A stretch of 64,000 bases of DNA from Rhodohalobacter barkolensis (GTDB taxonomy: Bacteria > Bacteroidota > Rhodothermia > Balneolales > Balneolaceae). Position numbers and translations under genes: made by a program. The DNA is taken from the NCBI RefSeq assembly GCF_002834295.1, contig NZ_PISP01000001.1:558001-622000 (forward strand). The letters run 5' to 3'. This document shows, one piece after another, positions 1 to 9,252 of this stretch; within the stretch, counting starts at the first letter, position 1, and each line of letters opens with the position of its first letter. The notes beneath the pieces were generated by a model. That model was given only the letters and a program-made list of their open reading frames with translations, was not told the origin of the DNA and did not search any database.

Positions 1-927
1 CCCCAGGAAAAAGAAGATAACAAAGTAGACAATTAGGGATGTTTCCAGTGTTGGGATATCTAAAATTGCAGGAAGCTGTTCTTCGGCTTGTGCCAGTTCA
101 CCCGACATTTGTGATGACGCTGCATCTGCTCCAAGGATTGAATTCGCCAACGGTCCGGCAATAGCTGACAGACCTGCAAATGCAAGTAACCAGATACCAA
201 ATTGAGTGATTGCAATAGCTCCCACACCCGCCATTTTACCAGTAAGCAGTTCAATTGGCTTAACCGATGAGGCGATGACTTCGATAATTCTGTTCGTTTT
301 CTCTTCAATAACACCACGCATGATATATCCACCATATCCGAATATTGCGCCAAAGATGATTAATCCCATAAACATCCCTACGATCGATAAAAATTCGGTG
401 TCATCGTCGGTCTCTTCGCCTTCACGGCTCAACCTGCGGGAGTCCACTTCAACCCTGCTTTCAAATATGTTTCGGATATCTTCGCTAACATCTTCACGAC
501 GCAGTCTTTCCTGGCGAATGGATTCTCTGAAATCAGAACGAACGGCCGTCAAAAGCTGCAAACCTCCGCTTCCGCTGTAGATCAATTCGAGATTTTCATT
601 TTCGCTAATGTGCGAATCATCAATAAGTACATATCCGGTAATTTCCTCTCGCTGCACCATGGCACGAAGGGTATCCACAGGGCTGTCTGAATAGTCGATG
701 TACCGATTTTCATCAATTCCCTGAAGATTAGCAATCACTTCACCGGTTTCATCATAAACACCGATGGTAAAATCAATTTCACTGTCCCATGCAGCAATAA
801 AAATTCCAACGCCAATGAATACTGCAAATCCGAGCGGAACCAAAATGGTAGCCCAGATAAATCCTTTGCTTCTAACCCGGGTGAGATATTCACGCTTTAA
901 AACAAGGTAGGTTTGCCTCCAATTCAT
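1..927 (-). CDS. ABC-2 type exporter permease (NatB-like), 3' end cut by window edge
   Basis: Inner-membrane permease subunit of an ABC-2 exporter. The frame starts with ATG at 927 and stays open to base 1, giving 309 residues with the C-terminus missing. It begins MNWRQTYLVLKREYLTRVRS, typical of the NatB/YhaP family, followed by one membrane segment at about residues 20-45, a large extracytoplasmic domain (about 46-180), and a second membrane block containing GVIEEKTNRIIEVIASS, a motif seen in this family just before the later helices. Its ATG overlaps the stop of the upstream ATPase gene by 4 bases, so the two are co-translated as one transporter. The substrate cannot be told from sequence; sodium or peptide/toxin export are family possibilities. 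Confidence 0.88.
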   Translation of the reverse strand, partial: MNWRQTYLVLKREYLTRVRSKGFIWATILVPLGFAVFIGVGIFIAAWDSEIDFTIGVYDETGEVIANLQGIDENRYIDYSDSPVDTLRAMVQREEITGYVLIDDSHISENENLELIYSGSGGLQLLTAVRSDFRESIRQERLRREDVSEDIRNIFESRVEVDSRRLSREGEETDDDTEFLSIVGMFMGLIIFGAIFGYGGYIMRGVIEEKTNRIIEVIASSVKPIELLTGKMAGVGAIAITQFGIWLLAFAGLSAIAGPLANSILGADAASSQMSGELAQAEEQLPAILDIPTLETSLIVYFVIFFFLG

Positions 928-1856
928 GATAGCTCAGCCTCCTGCTGTTTTTTGATATTGTCTTCACCGACGGTTGAAATAAATATCTCATTCAGTGATG
1001 GTTCAACAAGCTGAAACTTGTGAATCTCGGCTTTTTCCATAGCTTTTCTTAGAATCTCCTGTGAGTTCAATCCGTTTAAGATTCGAATTTCTGCAAAATT
1101 TGTTGATCGGTTGTTAATTCGCACATCATCCAGTTCATCCAGGAACCCGCCGTCGCCCTGGAATTCTATTAAAACCGTATTCTTTCCGAAGTCTTTCTTG
1201 ATCTGGCGTAGGTTTCCGGTTAATACAACTTTTCCGTTGTTGAAAAGGCAGATATCATCACACATCTGTTCCACCTGCTCCATGCGGTGAGTAGAAAACA
1301 GTATTGTACTTCCCTGTTCCTTCAGCTCGATGATAATCTCCTTCAGCAGTTCACTGTTGATCGGGTCGAGACCACTGAACGGCTCGTCAAAAATGTATAT
1401 TTCCGGGTTGTGAACTATTGTTGCAATGAACTGTATCTTTTGGCTCATTCCTTTTGAGAGTTCACCTACAACTTTTGAGTGCCAGTCGTAAGCATTGAAG
1501 CGATGCAGCCAGTACTTAATTTTTTCACGCGCATCATTTTTGTTCATCCCTTTTAACTGAGCGAGATACATGAGCTGTTCACCAACCTTCATCTTTTTAT
1601 ACAAACCCCGCTCTTCGGGCATATAACCAATCATCTTCTGAGTTTTGGGGCTTACCTGCTGACCATTAATGGTGATCTCACCTTCGTCCTGAAGAGTGAT
1701 ATAATTGATCATCCGGATGGTAGTTGTTTTACCGGCACCGTTGGGTCCAAGGAGTCCGAAAATTCTGCCTTTTTCCACTTCGAAAGATACGTCGTCAACA
1801 GCTTTTGTTTGGCCAAAGCTTTTAGAAACCCCCTCAACTGATATCGTTACACTCAT
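924..1856 (-). CDS. ABC transporter ATP-binding protein (NatA-like)
   Basis: ATPase subunit powering the ABC-2 permease encoded directly downstream. Visible motifs are Walker A GPNGAGKTT at residues 37-45, a signature region ELSKGMSQK (a variant of LSGGQ) and Walker B with the D-loop IFDEPFSGLDP, then a switch histidine in STHRMEQ. The 310 residues include an additional C-terminal domain of about 90 residues, as is usual for NatA/YhaQ/DrrA-type exporters. The ATG at 1856 is the first in frame and the gene ends in an ATGA overlap with the permease. The leaderless-looking upstream region 1857-2079 is AT-rich and shared with the divergent glgA gene. Confidence 0.93.
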   Translation of the reverse strand: MSVTISVEGVSKSFGQTKAVDDVSFEVEKGRIFGLLGPNGAGKTTTIRMINYITLQDEGEITINGQQVSPKTQKMIGYMPEERGLYKKMKVGEQLMYLAQLKGMNKNDAREKIKYWLHRFNAYDWHSKVVGELSKGMSQKIQFIATIVHNPEIYIFDEPFSGLDPINSELLKEIIIELKEQGSTILFSTHRMEQVEQMCDDICLFNNGKVVLTGNLRQIKKDFGKNTVLIEFQGDGGFLDELDDVRINNRSTNFAEIRILNGLNSQEILRKAMEKAEIHKFQLVEPSLNEIFISTVGEDNIKKQQEAELS

Positions 1857-2079
1857 TTAAAAAAGTTAGTTAAAGAATTGATTCTAGATGATGATAGCAC
1901 TTAGGATACTTTAAAAAAAACAAAGAAAGAAATTATTTGGATACTCAGGGTGTGATCTTTCAGTTCAAGAGAACGATTCATTATTTATCTTAATGATTGC
2001 GCATCATTTATTATTTTCTTAATTGAATACAGTAGTATCAACCTACGGACATTTAAAAATTTAGTTATATCTCTTCATT

Positions 2080-3516
2080 ATGAATATTGTTCATATATCG
2101 GCTGAGTGTTACCCATATGCGAAAGCCGGTGGACTCGGGGATGTTGTTGGGGCTCTTCCGAAGTATCTTAATCAGAGTGGTCACAGATCACACGTTATTA
2201 TTCCATTTTACTATAACAACAAATTAAAGAAAGCGAATAAAACACTCGTCTATGAGAGTAATGCTCTTTTAGGGGGTGAACCATTTATTTTCAGGGTGTA
2301 TAAGATTGATGATAGTCAAGATTTTGATCTGTTTGTAATTGACATTCCCGGGCGTTTTGACAGGCCAGGTGTTTATATCGATCCTTGGTCCGGTCATGCC
2401 TATTGGGATGAGAAAGAACGGTTTTTCAGTTTTCAGATCGCTGCCTTGGAGTGGTTAAAGATCCAGGACGAAAAACCGGATATCATACATTCACACGACC
2501 ACCATACCGGGTTGATTCCGTTTATGATGAGCCAGGCTTTCCGGTTCGAAAAATTCAGAGAAACACCGTCTGTCCTTACCATTCATAACGGGGAGTATCA
2601 GGGCAGATATAACCGGGATGATTATGATCTCCTGCCTGCGTTTAATCTGGAAAATCTGGGGCTTTTAGATTGGGATGGAGCGTTGAACTCACTGGCTGCA
2701 GGGATTAAATCTGCTTGGAAAGTGACAACCGTATCGGAAGGGTATATGAACGAACTTCTGGAGTATTGTCACGGATTGGAGCAACTGCTTCGTCACGAAA
2801 AAGAGAAAACCACAGGAATTGTTAATGGCATCGATTCTGATGTCTGGAATCCCGCAGATGACCCGTATATATCCGATCACTTTTCAGTTAAAAATTTCAA
2901 AACGGGTAAGAAGAAAAATAAAAAGGTTCTCTGTGATGAATTTTCAATTAACCATAATCGTCCCCTGTTTTCATTCATCGGTCGGTTGGTTCGCGAAAAA
3001 GGTGCCGATCTCCTTCCGGGTCTGATAAAAAGTTGCCATGAAAATGGAATAGAAGCTTCATTTTTGGTTCTGGGAACGGGTGACCCCGGTTTGCATCAAA
3101 TCTTTGAAAATCTTCAAAGTGATTACGTCGGATATTTTGATACCCGGCTGGAATATAACGAGAAGTTAGCTCACCAGATTTATGCGGGTAGTGATTTCCT
3201 GCTTATGCCTTCCAGGGTTGAACCTTGTGGATTAAATCAGCTTTATGCCATGCGTTATGGTACAATTCCGGTGGTAAGAAAAACCGGAGGATTAGCCGAC
3301 ACAGTCATAGATTTTGAAGAGAAGAACGGCTATGGTGTAGTTTTTGATGAGTTTGATCAAAAGGAGGCTGTGGAAGCAGTTAAAAGGGGAGTGGAACTAT
3401 TCAACATAAAACAGTTATTTAATAAGAAAGTAAAGCAGGTAATGTCACTCGATTATTCCTGGAAAAGTTCAACCGGCAATTACATAAAATTATATCATTC
3501 ATTGCTAAATAAATAA
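2080..3516 (+). CDS. glgA: Glycogen synthase (ADP-glucose starch synthase, GT5)
   Basis: Cytoplasmic glycosyltransferase that extends alpha-1,4-glucan chains from ADP-glucose. The N-terminal ADP-glucose-binding motif KAGGLGDV sits at residues 15-22, after the usual MNIVHISAECYP start. The C-terminal GT-B half carries SRVEPCGLNQLYAMRYG and KTGGLADTV (about residues 377-410), the catalytic and nucleotide-sugar loop of GT5. The length of 478 residues is normal for bacterial GlgA. It is followed after 11 bases by glgC, so the pair forms a short glycogen-synthesis operon; no branching enzyme gene is seen in this window. Confidence 0.96.
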   Translation: MNIVHISAECYPYAKAGGLGDVVGALPKYLNQSGHRSHVIIPFYYNNKLKKANKTLVYESNALLGGEPFIFRVYKIDDSQDFDLFVIDIPGRFDRPGVYIDPWSGHAYWDEKERFFSFQIAALEWLKIQDEKPDIIHSHDHHTGLIPFMMSQAFRFEKFRETPSVLTIHNGEYQGRYNRDDYDLLPAFNLENLGLLDWDGALNSLAAGIKSAWKVTTVSEGYMNELLEYCHGLEQLLRHEKEKTTGIVNGIDSDVWNPADDPYISDHFSVKNFKTGKKKNKKVLCDEFSINHNRPLFSFIGRLVREKGADLLPGLIKSCHENGIEASFLVLGTGDPGLHQIFENLQSDYVGYFDTRLEYNEKLAHQIYAGSDFLLMPSRVEPCGLNQLYAMRYGTIPVVRKTGGLADTVIDFEEKNGYGVVFDEFDQKEAVEAVKRGVELFNIKQLFNKKVKQVMSLDYSWKSSTGNYIKLYHSLLNK

Positions 3517-3527
3517 GGGGTTCAACT

Positions 3528-4799
3528 ATGAAAGAGAAGACCATTGCAATTATTTTGGGGGGAGGAAGAGGTACAAGGTTACATCCTCTTACCTATCACA
3601 GAAGTAAACCGGCAGTACCCGTTGCGGGTAAATATCGGTTAGTAGATATACCGATCTCCAACTGTTTAAATTCCGGGATTCGAAAAATATTCGTACTTAC
3701 TCAGTTCAATTCCGCTTCGTTGAACCGACATATAAAGAATACGTACAACTTTGATCTCTTCTCTCACGGATTTGTTGATATTCTCGCTGCCGAACAGACT
3801 CCTAAAAGCAGTAACTGGTTTCAGGGAACTGCTGATGCAGTGCGCCAATCCATTCATCACCTCGCCAATCATGAATATGACTATGTGTTGGTTTTATCCG
3901 GTGATCAGCTCTATCAAATGGACTACGATAAGCTGATTCAGGATCATAAGCAGCAGGGAGCCAACTTAACGGTAGCAACCATACCTGTTACGGCAGAGGA
4001 TGCTTCCGGATTTGGCATTATGAAGACCAACAAAGATGGTCAAATCGACTCTTTTGTAGAAAAACCTGCTCCGGAGGAGCTGTCTAAATGGTCATCAGAA
4101 ACTACCCCGGAGCTGAAAGAGGAGGGTAAAGTTTACCTGGCTTCGATGGGAATCTATGTATTCAATAAAGACGATCTGAACAGACTCTTTGAAGAGAATC
4201 CTGACGCTACTGATTTTGGTAAGGAAATTATCCCCAAAGCGATAGATGAAGGTGCAAAAGTGAATAGTTACCCGTTTGTAGGATACTGGACGGATATCGG
4301 TACAATCTCCTCCTTTTTTGATGCAAATATTGCGTTGACGGAAACGTTGCCGAAGTTTAATCTCTTTGATAATGAGCGTCAAATCTATACACGTGCACGT
4401 TTGCTGCCAACTTCAAAATTGACGGGTACATCGCTCGAATATGTAATTGTAGCGGAGGGATGTATCATCGAGGCCAGTCGGATAGAACGATCTGTAATTG
4501 GTATCCGATCCAGAATCGGCAAAGGAACCACAATCGAGTCCTCAATTGTGATGGGTAACGATAATTTCCCTACACCGGTTGATTTGGATATGCAGAGCAG
4601 TGAGATGCCGTTGATGGGGATCGGTCAGAGATGTTATATCAGCCGCGCCATTGTAGATAAAAATGTTCGCATTGGGAATGACGTTCGAATTGTAGGCGGA
4701 TCTCACCTCGAGGATGGAGAATATGATCATTATCATGTTGTAGACGGAATAGTCATCGTTCCAAAAGGAACGGTTATACCGGACGGGTTTACAATTTAG
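3528..4799 (+). CDS. glgC: Glucose-1-phosphate adenylyltransferase
   Basis: Makes ADP-glucose from glucose-1-phosphate and ATP, the committed and allosterically controlled step of glycogen synthesis. The N-terminal nucleotidyltransferase motif GGGRGTRLHPLT and KPAVPVAGKYRLVDIPISNC are at about residues 11-47, the catalytic VLSGDQLYQMDY follows, and the sugar-phosphate-binding FVEKP is present. The C-terminal third has the hexapeptide left-handed beta-helix pattern (IEASRIERSVIGIRSRIGKG and IVDKNVRIGNDV). Length 423 matches the family. It lies 11 bases behind glgA, with GGGG-rich sequence before the ATG that can serve as a ribosome site. Confidence 0.96.
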   Translation: MKEKTIAIILGGGRGTRLHPLTYHRSKPAVPVAGKYRLVDIPISNCLNSGIRKIFVLTQFNSASLNRHIKNTYNFDLFSHGFVDILAAEQTPKSSNWFQGTADAVRQSIHHLANHEYDYVLVLSGDQLYQMDYDKLIQDHKQQGANLTVATIPVTAEDASGFGIMKTNKDGQIDSFVEKPAPEELSKWSSETTPELKEEGKVYLASMGIYVFNKDDLNRLFEENPDATDFGKEIIPKAIDEGAKVNSYPFVGYWTDIGTISSFFDANIALTETLPKFNLFDNERQIYTRARLLPTSKLTGTSLEYVIVAEGCIIEASRIERSVIGIRSRIGKGTTIESSIVMGNDNFPTPVDLDMQSSEMPLMGIGQRCYISRAIVDKNVRIGNDVRIVGGSHLEDGEYDHYHVVDGIVIVPKGTVIPDGFTI

Positions 4800-4893
4800 T
4801 GCGATATATTTTTGTGGAAACTATTCCTGGTTTTGGGAGAAGTGCGTAATTTCATTCTGCTTACTGACGACTGTTGGTGGGATTAATCTAAAA

Positions 4894-5526
4894 ATGTATG
4901 GAATTATGTTTACGGATGAACAGTGGATTCATTGGTTTGATAAATTGGCTGAAGACGACTATGTAGTTGTCGATGATTTTCTGTCGAATGAGCAGTACCG
5001 CCTCACTATGAACTTCTTTAAACAGGCTGAAGAGAAGAATCATTTAAAAAAAGCCGGAATTGGGTCCTCAGGAGAGTTTCAAATCAAATCGTCTGTACGG
5101 GGTGATTTTATCTACTGGCTTGAAGAAGAACGGGACACCGAACTATCTTCTTTTTTTGATATAGTACATGATTTAATCGCAAATCTAAGGCGGTTCTGTT
5201 TTCTGAGTTTGTCCGGATCGGAATTTCACATTGCAAAGTACCCCGAAGGATCTCACTACGATCGTCATCTCGATCAATTTAATGAGCGGTCTAACCGTCA
5301 AATTACCGTGCTGATCTATCTGAATGAAAACTGGAAGAAGGGAGATGGCGGTGAGCTGGTAATCTACAAGGATGATCAGGAGATTGTTGTTGAACCGATT
5401 GCAAAGCGACTGCTCTTGTTCAAAAGTGATATGATTGAACACGAAGTATTAACGACGAACGTGCCCCGCTACAGTTTAACCGGCTGGCTGCTGCATCAAC
5501 CGGCCTCAGTAGGTTATCTGATTTAA
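4894..5526 (+). CDS. 2OG-Fe(II) oxygenase (SM-20/prolyl-4-hydroxylase-like)
   Basis: Non-heme iron, 2-oxoglutarate-dependent oxygenase of 210 residues. The iron triad is readable: H and D in SHYDRHLDQF (the H-x-D pair) and a distal H in DMIEHEVL, followed by RYSLTGWL, whose arginine would hold 2-oxoglutarate. The family (SM-20, PhyH-like P4Hc fold) hydroxylates protein prolines or other substrates; the target here cannot be stated. It follows glgC after 94 bases, which may or may not be the same transcript. An in-frame ATG four codons later (4906) is an alternative start; both precede the conserved domain. Confidence 0.85.
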   Translation: MYGIMFTDEQWIHWFDKLAEDDYVVVDDFLSNEQYRLTMNFFKQAEEKNHLKKAGIGSSGEFQIKSSVRGDFIYWLEEERDTELSSFFDIVHDLIANLRRFCFLSLSGSEFHIAKYPEGSHYDRHLDQFNERSNRQITVLIYLNENWKKGDGGELVIYKDDQEIVVEPIAKRLLLFKSDMIEHEVLTTNVPRYSLTGWLLHQPASVGYLI

Positions 5527-5556
5527 AAAAATCATAAAACAGTGAGTTCTGAAAGT

Positions 5557-5781
5557 TCAGGAATCATCCGTTTGCTGCAGCGTTTCTTTGCTCAATAAAT
5601 CAATCTCCGTCAATTCCATATTGACCTGCTGAGGTTCAGCTTCTTCAGGATCTGAATTTTCGTGAATGGCTTCCGTTTCAAGCCGGTTTTCCTCGTGAAT
5701 AGTTTTGTCAAGTACTTCACAACCGATAACAAGTAAGATGGATGTAATGAGCAGGGAGATACTGGTGAGTATCGTTTTCAT
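5557..5781 (-). CDS. Small predicted lipoprotein, unknown function
   Basis: A 74-residue protein with a classical lipoprotein leader: MK, a hydrophobic stretch and the lipobox LVIGC at about residues 17-21, followed by a very acidic, glutamate-rich tail (HEENRLETEAIHENSDPEEAEP). I recognise no domain. It is convergent with the upstream oxygenase gene, ending 30 bases from it. The leader makes it more convincing than a random frame, but the short length leaves doubt. Confidence 0.55.
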   Translation of the reverse strand: MKTILTSISLLITSILLVIGCEVLDKTIHEENRLETEAIHENSDPEEAEPQQVNMELTEIDLLSKETLQQTDDS

Positions 5782-5993
5782 TCCAGTTAAAAAATGCTTT
5801 TGAATTAATAAGTTTCCTTTAGCTTTGAATACTTTTCGAATGGGAAAATGTTCCCAATAAATTTAAGCTTTGCAGGGATAAATTAGCGGCCACAAAAGTA
5901 TGGGATTCGATCGGATTTAATCAACAAAATTTACAACCGATAGTAATTACCTTTCTATGATTAAAGAGATGTCTACCCAAGAAAATCAGGTAA

Positions 5994-6029
5994 CAAAAAA
6001 AGCCACCCTGAAAACTCAGAGTGGCTTTT
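5994..6029 (-). terminator. Rho-independent terminator of sucD
   Basis: Arms at 5998-6011 and 6016-6029 pair over 14 bases with one mismatch (core GCCAC/GTGGC) around a 4-base loop. On the minus strand the stem is followed by a run of seven T, 25 bases after the sucD stop. It is a strong intrinsic terminator for the minus strand. Confidence 0.85.
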
Positions 6030-6053
6030 GAAATTTTTAGTACCGAAAAAGAG

Positions 6054-6920
6054 TTAGAGAATCTCCTTCAGTGTTACGCCGATTTCTGCAGGACTTTCTG
6101 CTACGGTTACTCCGGCATCTTTCAGTGCTTTCTTCTTGTCGTCTGCACCGCCTTTTCCGCCTGAGATAATTGCACCTGCGTGTCCCATTCGTCGTCCGGG
6201 AGGCGCTGTGCTTCCGGCGATAAATGCTACAACAGGCTTGTCTACGTTTTCTTTGATGTAAGCGGCAGCATCTTCTTCAGCAGACCCGCCAATTTCACCG
6301 ATCAATACGATAGCGTCTGTATCCGGATCATCCTGGAAAAGCTTTACAGCATCAGTGTGCGTGGTTCCGATAACCGGGTCACCACCAATTCCAATCGCCG
6401 TGCTCTGTCCGAGCCCAACCTTTGTTAACTGATCAACAGCTTCGTACGTCAGAGTTCCAGAACGGGAGATCAGCCCTACGTTGCCGGGAGTGAAAATCAT
6501 AGCCGGCATAATACCAACTTTAGCTTCGCCCGGGGTTATGACACCGGGACAGTTTGGTCCGACCAGAGTAGCACCGTGACGGTCGCAAACTGTTTTTGCT
6601 TTTACCATATCCTGTACCGGAATTCCCTCAGTAATACAGATGATCACTTTAATTCCGGAAACAGCAGCTTCAATAATTGCATCAGCCGCAAATGGAGGCG
6701 GTACAAAAATTACAGAAGTATTTGCACCTTCTTCGTTTACAGAATCAGCTACAGTATTAAAAACAGGTCGGTCTAAATGTTTTTGGCCACCTTTGCCCGG
6801 TGTAACTCCACCAACTACATTTGTTCCGTATTCAATCATTTGGCCGGCATGAAATGTCCCTTCACTACCGGTAAAACCCTGCACAATCAGCCGGGTATCT
6901 TTACCAACTAATACACTCAT
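6054..6920 (-). CDS. sucD: Succinate-CoA ligase (ADP-forming) alpha subunit
   Basis: TCA-cycle enzyme subunit that carries the phosphohistidine intermediate while succinyl-CoA is converted to succinate with nucleotide triphosphate formation. The CoA-binding Rossmann part starts with [27 protein letters not shown] is the following loop, and the active-site histidine is in GHAGAI (His247, matching His246 of the E. coli protein). The 288-residue length is standard. The beta subunit gene sucC, often adjacent, is absent on both sides, so the subunits are encoded at separate loci. It is a single-gene unit with its own terminator. Confidence 0.97.
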   Translation of the reverse strand: MSVLVGKDTRLIVQGFTGSEGTFHAGQMIEYGTNVVGGVTPGKGGQKHLDRPVFNTVADSVNEEGANTSVIFVPPPFAADAIIEAAVSGIKVIICITEGIPVQDMVKAKTVCDRHGATLVGPNCPGVITPGEAKVGIMPAMIFTPGNVGLISRSGTLTYEAVDQLTKVGLGQSTAIGIGGDPVIGTTHTDAVKLFQDDPDTDAIVLIGEIGGSAEEDAAAYIKENVDKPVVAFIAGSTAPPGRRMGHAGAIISGGKGGADDKKKALKDAGVTVAESPAEIGVTLKEIL

Positions 6921-7161
6921 GAATCAGGTTAGTTTATTTTAAAATTTTGATTAAAATATCTAACCTTGAATATACCATCATTGATCAGATTTTCCCAAGA
7001 GAGCCTCTAACAAATCTTGACTAAGACGGCCCCATACAAATAAATCCTTTGTTGAATCTGAGCGGGAGATTTGCTCATCTGTTTTAAAAATTAAATTCCT
7101 CGATTTAATTGAAATCCGGGATCTATTTAGTCTGATCTATTTTGTATTTTCAAAACTCATT

Positions 7162-9162
7162 ATGATGATACCCGAGAATAAAAAAGAAGAAATACGTGAG
7201 ACGGCAGATATCGTTGAGGTAGTCGGCGATTACGTGAAGCTCAAGAAGTCCGGAAGCGGATTTGTCGGACTCTGTCCATTTCATAATGAGAAAACCCCTT
7301 CATTTCATGTGACCCCGAATATGGGGATCTACAAATGTTTTGGGTGCGGAGAGAGCGGAGATGTTTTCAGTTTTGTGATGGCAATGGAGGGTGTGGGTTT
7401 CCCCGAGGCGCTGCGCTCACTGGCCGATCGCTACGGTATTGATATTCCGGATGAGCACGTTGAAGGAGATGACGAGAGAACTAAAAAAAGAGAAGGTGTT
7501 TATCATGCGCTGAAATATGCAGGACTTTTCTTTTACCGACATTTACTCGAAACCGAAGACGCGGAGAAAGCCAGGGCATATTTAAAAAAACGGGGATATG
7601 ACAAATCCATTATCCGAAAATTTGGATTGGGCTACGCTCCGAAAAATTCACAACTTTTAAAAGCGGCTGAGAAAGAGGGTATCCCTGAAGAGTATCTTGC
7701 CGAGGCGGATCTTGTAAAACCCAGCAATCGCGGGGATGGATTTTACGATACATTCCGGGATCGGCTGATGTTTCCAATCTTCAATCCATCCGGCAAAGTC
7801 ATCGCTTTTGCGGGACGAATACTGGATGAGGAAAAGAAAACAGCCAAATACGTAAATTCGGCTCAAACCCTTGTTTACAATAAAAGTGAAGTAGTTTATG
7901 GAGTGAACTTTTCAAAAAATGACATCAGAAAAGAGGGTGAGGTAATTCTGGTTGAGGGTTACACGGATGTCATTTCCATGCACCAACACGGTGTAAAAAA
8001 TGTGGTATCGTCGAGTGGAACATCTCTTACGGCAGGACAGATTAAGATTTTGCAGAGGTACGGTAACCGGATTGTGATGATTTACGATGCCGACAGTGCC
8101 GGACAGAAAGCGATGGAGCGTGGGATGAATATCGCGCTGGAGCAGGGCATGGAAGTCTTTTTAATGCAGCTGCCCGATGGTGAAGATCCCGACTCGTTTG
8201 TGAAACAGTTTGGGCAGGAATCATTTTTAGATTATAAACGGAAAAACGCCGAAGATTTTGTCACATTCTCGATCCATAAAGCGGAGAAAGAGGGACGGAT
8301 GGAGAGTCCCGGTGATCGAACAGCGGCAATCAAGTCTGTGTTAGAAAGCATTGCGCTGATTCCGGAAGAACTGGACCGGCAGGTGTACGTTCAGCATCTT
8401 CATCAGCAGACACAAAAATACCGAAAAGGGAGTGATCGTGAACTCTTTCAGCTGCTGGACAAAATTGTTGCGGATCAACAGAAACGAAGTCGGTACAAAG
8501 AGAGGAATCAATCGGCTCCTTCTGCTCCGGTTCCGCATTCCGTAGGGGATGAACCTCCACTTCAGCAAAGTGAGTATCCGGAATCCACGCCTGCTCAAAA
8601 GAAAAAGCCTCATTACGAAAAAGAGATTATTCGACTGATGCTGCAATTTGGTGAGAGGATGATCAAATTTATTGGCCATAATGTTGCGGAAGATCATTTT
8701 GAGGATGATGAACTGCGTGAGTTCTATAGAGATATCATCAAACGCCACATTGAAGAAGAGGAAGTAACGGTTCAGCACTACACAAACCGTGAGAAACCAT
8801 TTCCAACTTTGGTTGGCGATATCGTTTTGGAACGTTATTCAGTGAGTGAGAAGTACGTTCAAAAAACAGGGAATGATGTCAAAAAAGACAGGAATCCATT
8901 TAAGACGGCAAAATACTCCATGAAACCTCTGCGGCTTTACTTTCTGGAACGAAAGAGAAGAGAGCTTACGGAGAGAATGAAAAAAAGCGAAGATGAAGAA
9001 AAGTCGAAACTGATGAAGTCGATCACCAAGCTTCAGAAAGAAATCACTCGAATTCAGAAAATATCTGCCGATGAACTGTTTGAAGACCCCGACTTTCTGA
9101 AGAACGATAGCTCTGCTTCTGTTTCCGGACGTTTTGAGTATAAAATGAAAGGGGATAAGTAA
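7162..9162 (+). CDS. dnaG: DNA primase
   Basis: Synthesises RNA primers at the replication fork. The N-terminal CHC2 zinc ribbon is visible with C38, H41, C59 and C62 in CPFHNEKTPSFH...YKCFGCGESGDV. It is followed by the RNA-polymerase core and Toprim fold (VEGYTDVISMHQHGVKNVVSSSGTSL and MIYDADSAGQKA from about residue 259). The C-terminal 200 residues, rich in charged helices, would be the DnaB-binding domain. The 666-residue length is normal. The gene opens with two consecutive ATG codons (7162 and 7165); either may be used. It stands alone, not in the rpsU-dnaG-rpoD arrangement of proteobacteria. Confidence 0.97.
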   Translation: MMIPENKKEEIRETADIVEVVGDYVKLKKSGSGFVGLCPFHNEKTPSFHVTPNMGIYKCFGCGESGDVFSFVMAMEGVGFPEALRSLADRYGIDIPDEHVEGDDERTKKREGVYHALKYAGLFFYRHLLETEDAEKARAYLKKRGYDKSIIRKFGLGYAPKNSQLLKAAEKEGIPEEYLAEADLVKPSNRGDGFYDTFRDRLMFPIFNPSGKVIAFAGRILDEEKKTAKYVNSAQTLVYNKSEVVYGVNFSKNDIRKEGEVILVEGYTDVISMHQHGVKNVVSSSGTSLTAGQIKILQRYGNRIVMIYDADSAGQKAMERGMNIALEQGMEVFLMQLPDGEDPDSFVKQFGQESFLDYKRKNAEDFVTFSIHKAEKEGRMESPGDRTAAIKSVLESIALIPEELDRQVYVQHLHQQTQKYRKGSDRELFQLLDKIVADQQKRSRYKERNQSAPSAPVPHSVGDEPPLQQSEYPESTPAQKKKPHYEKEIIRLMLQFGERMIKFIGHNVAEDHFEDDELREFYRDIIKRHIEEEEVTVQHYTNREKPFPTLVGDIVLERYSVSEKYVQKTGNDVKKDRNPFKTAKYSMKPLRLYFLERKRRELTERMKKSEDEEKSKLMKSITKLQKEITRIQKISADELFEDPDFLKNDSSASVSGRFEYKMKGDK

Positions 9163-9212
9163 ATGTGAGATGTGAGATGTGAGACGTGAGATTTGAGACT
9201 TGAGAAATGGGA
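9163..9212. repeat. Short imperfect tandem repeat behind dnaG
   Basis: About six imperfect copies of a 7-8 base unit (TGTGAGA, TGTGAGA, CGTGAGA, TTTGAGA, CTTGAGA) follow the dnaG stop directly. The strand-biased purine run has no coding look. It is a microsatellite-like or decayed repeat. Confidence 0.7.
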
Positions 9213-9252
9213 TTATCATTCAAAATTCATCATTTAGTAATTCAACATTTTT

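Noticed and set aside
206-580. 124-residue plus-strand frame
   Set aside because: Antisense to the ABC-2 permease, which runs open to the window edge.
8341-8778. 145-residue minus-strand frame
   Set aside because: Antisense to the C-terminal part of dnaG; no motif of its own.
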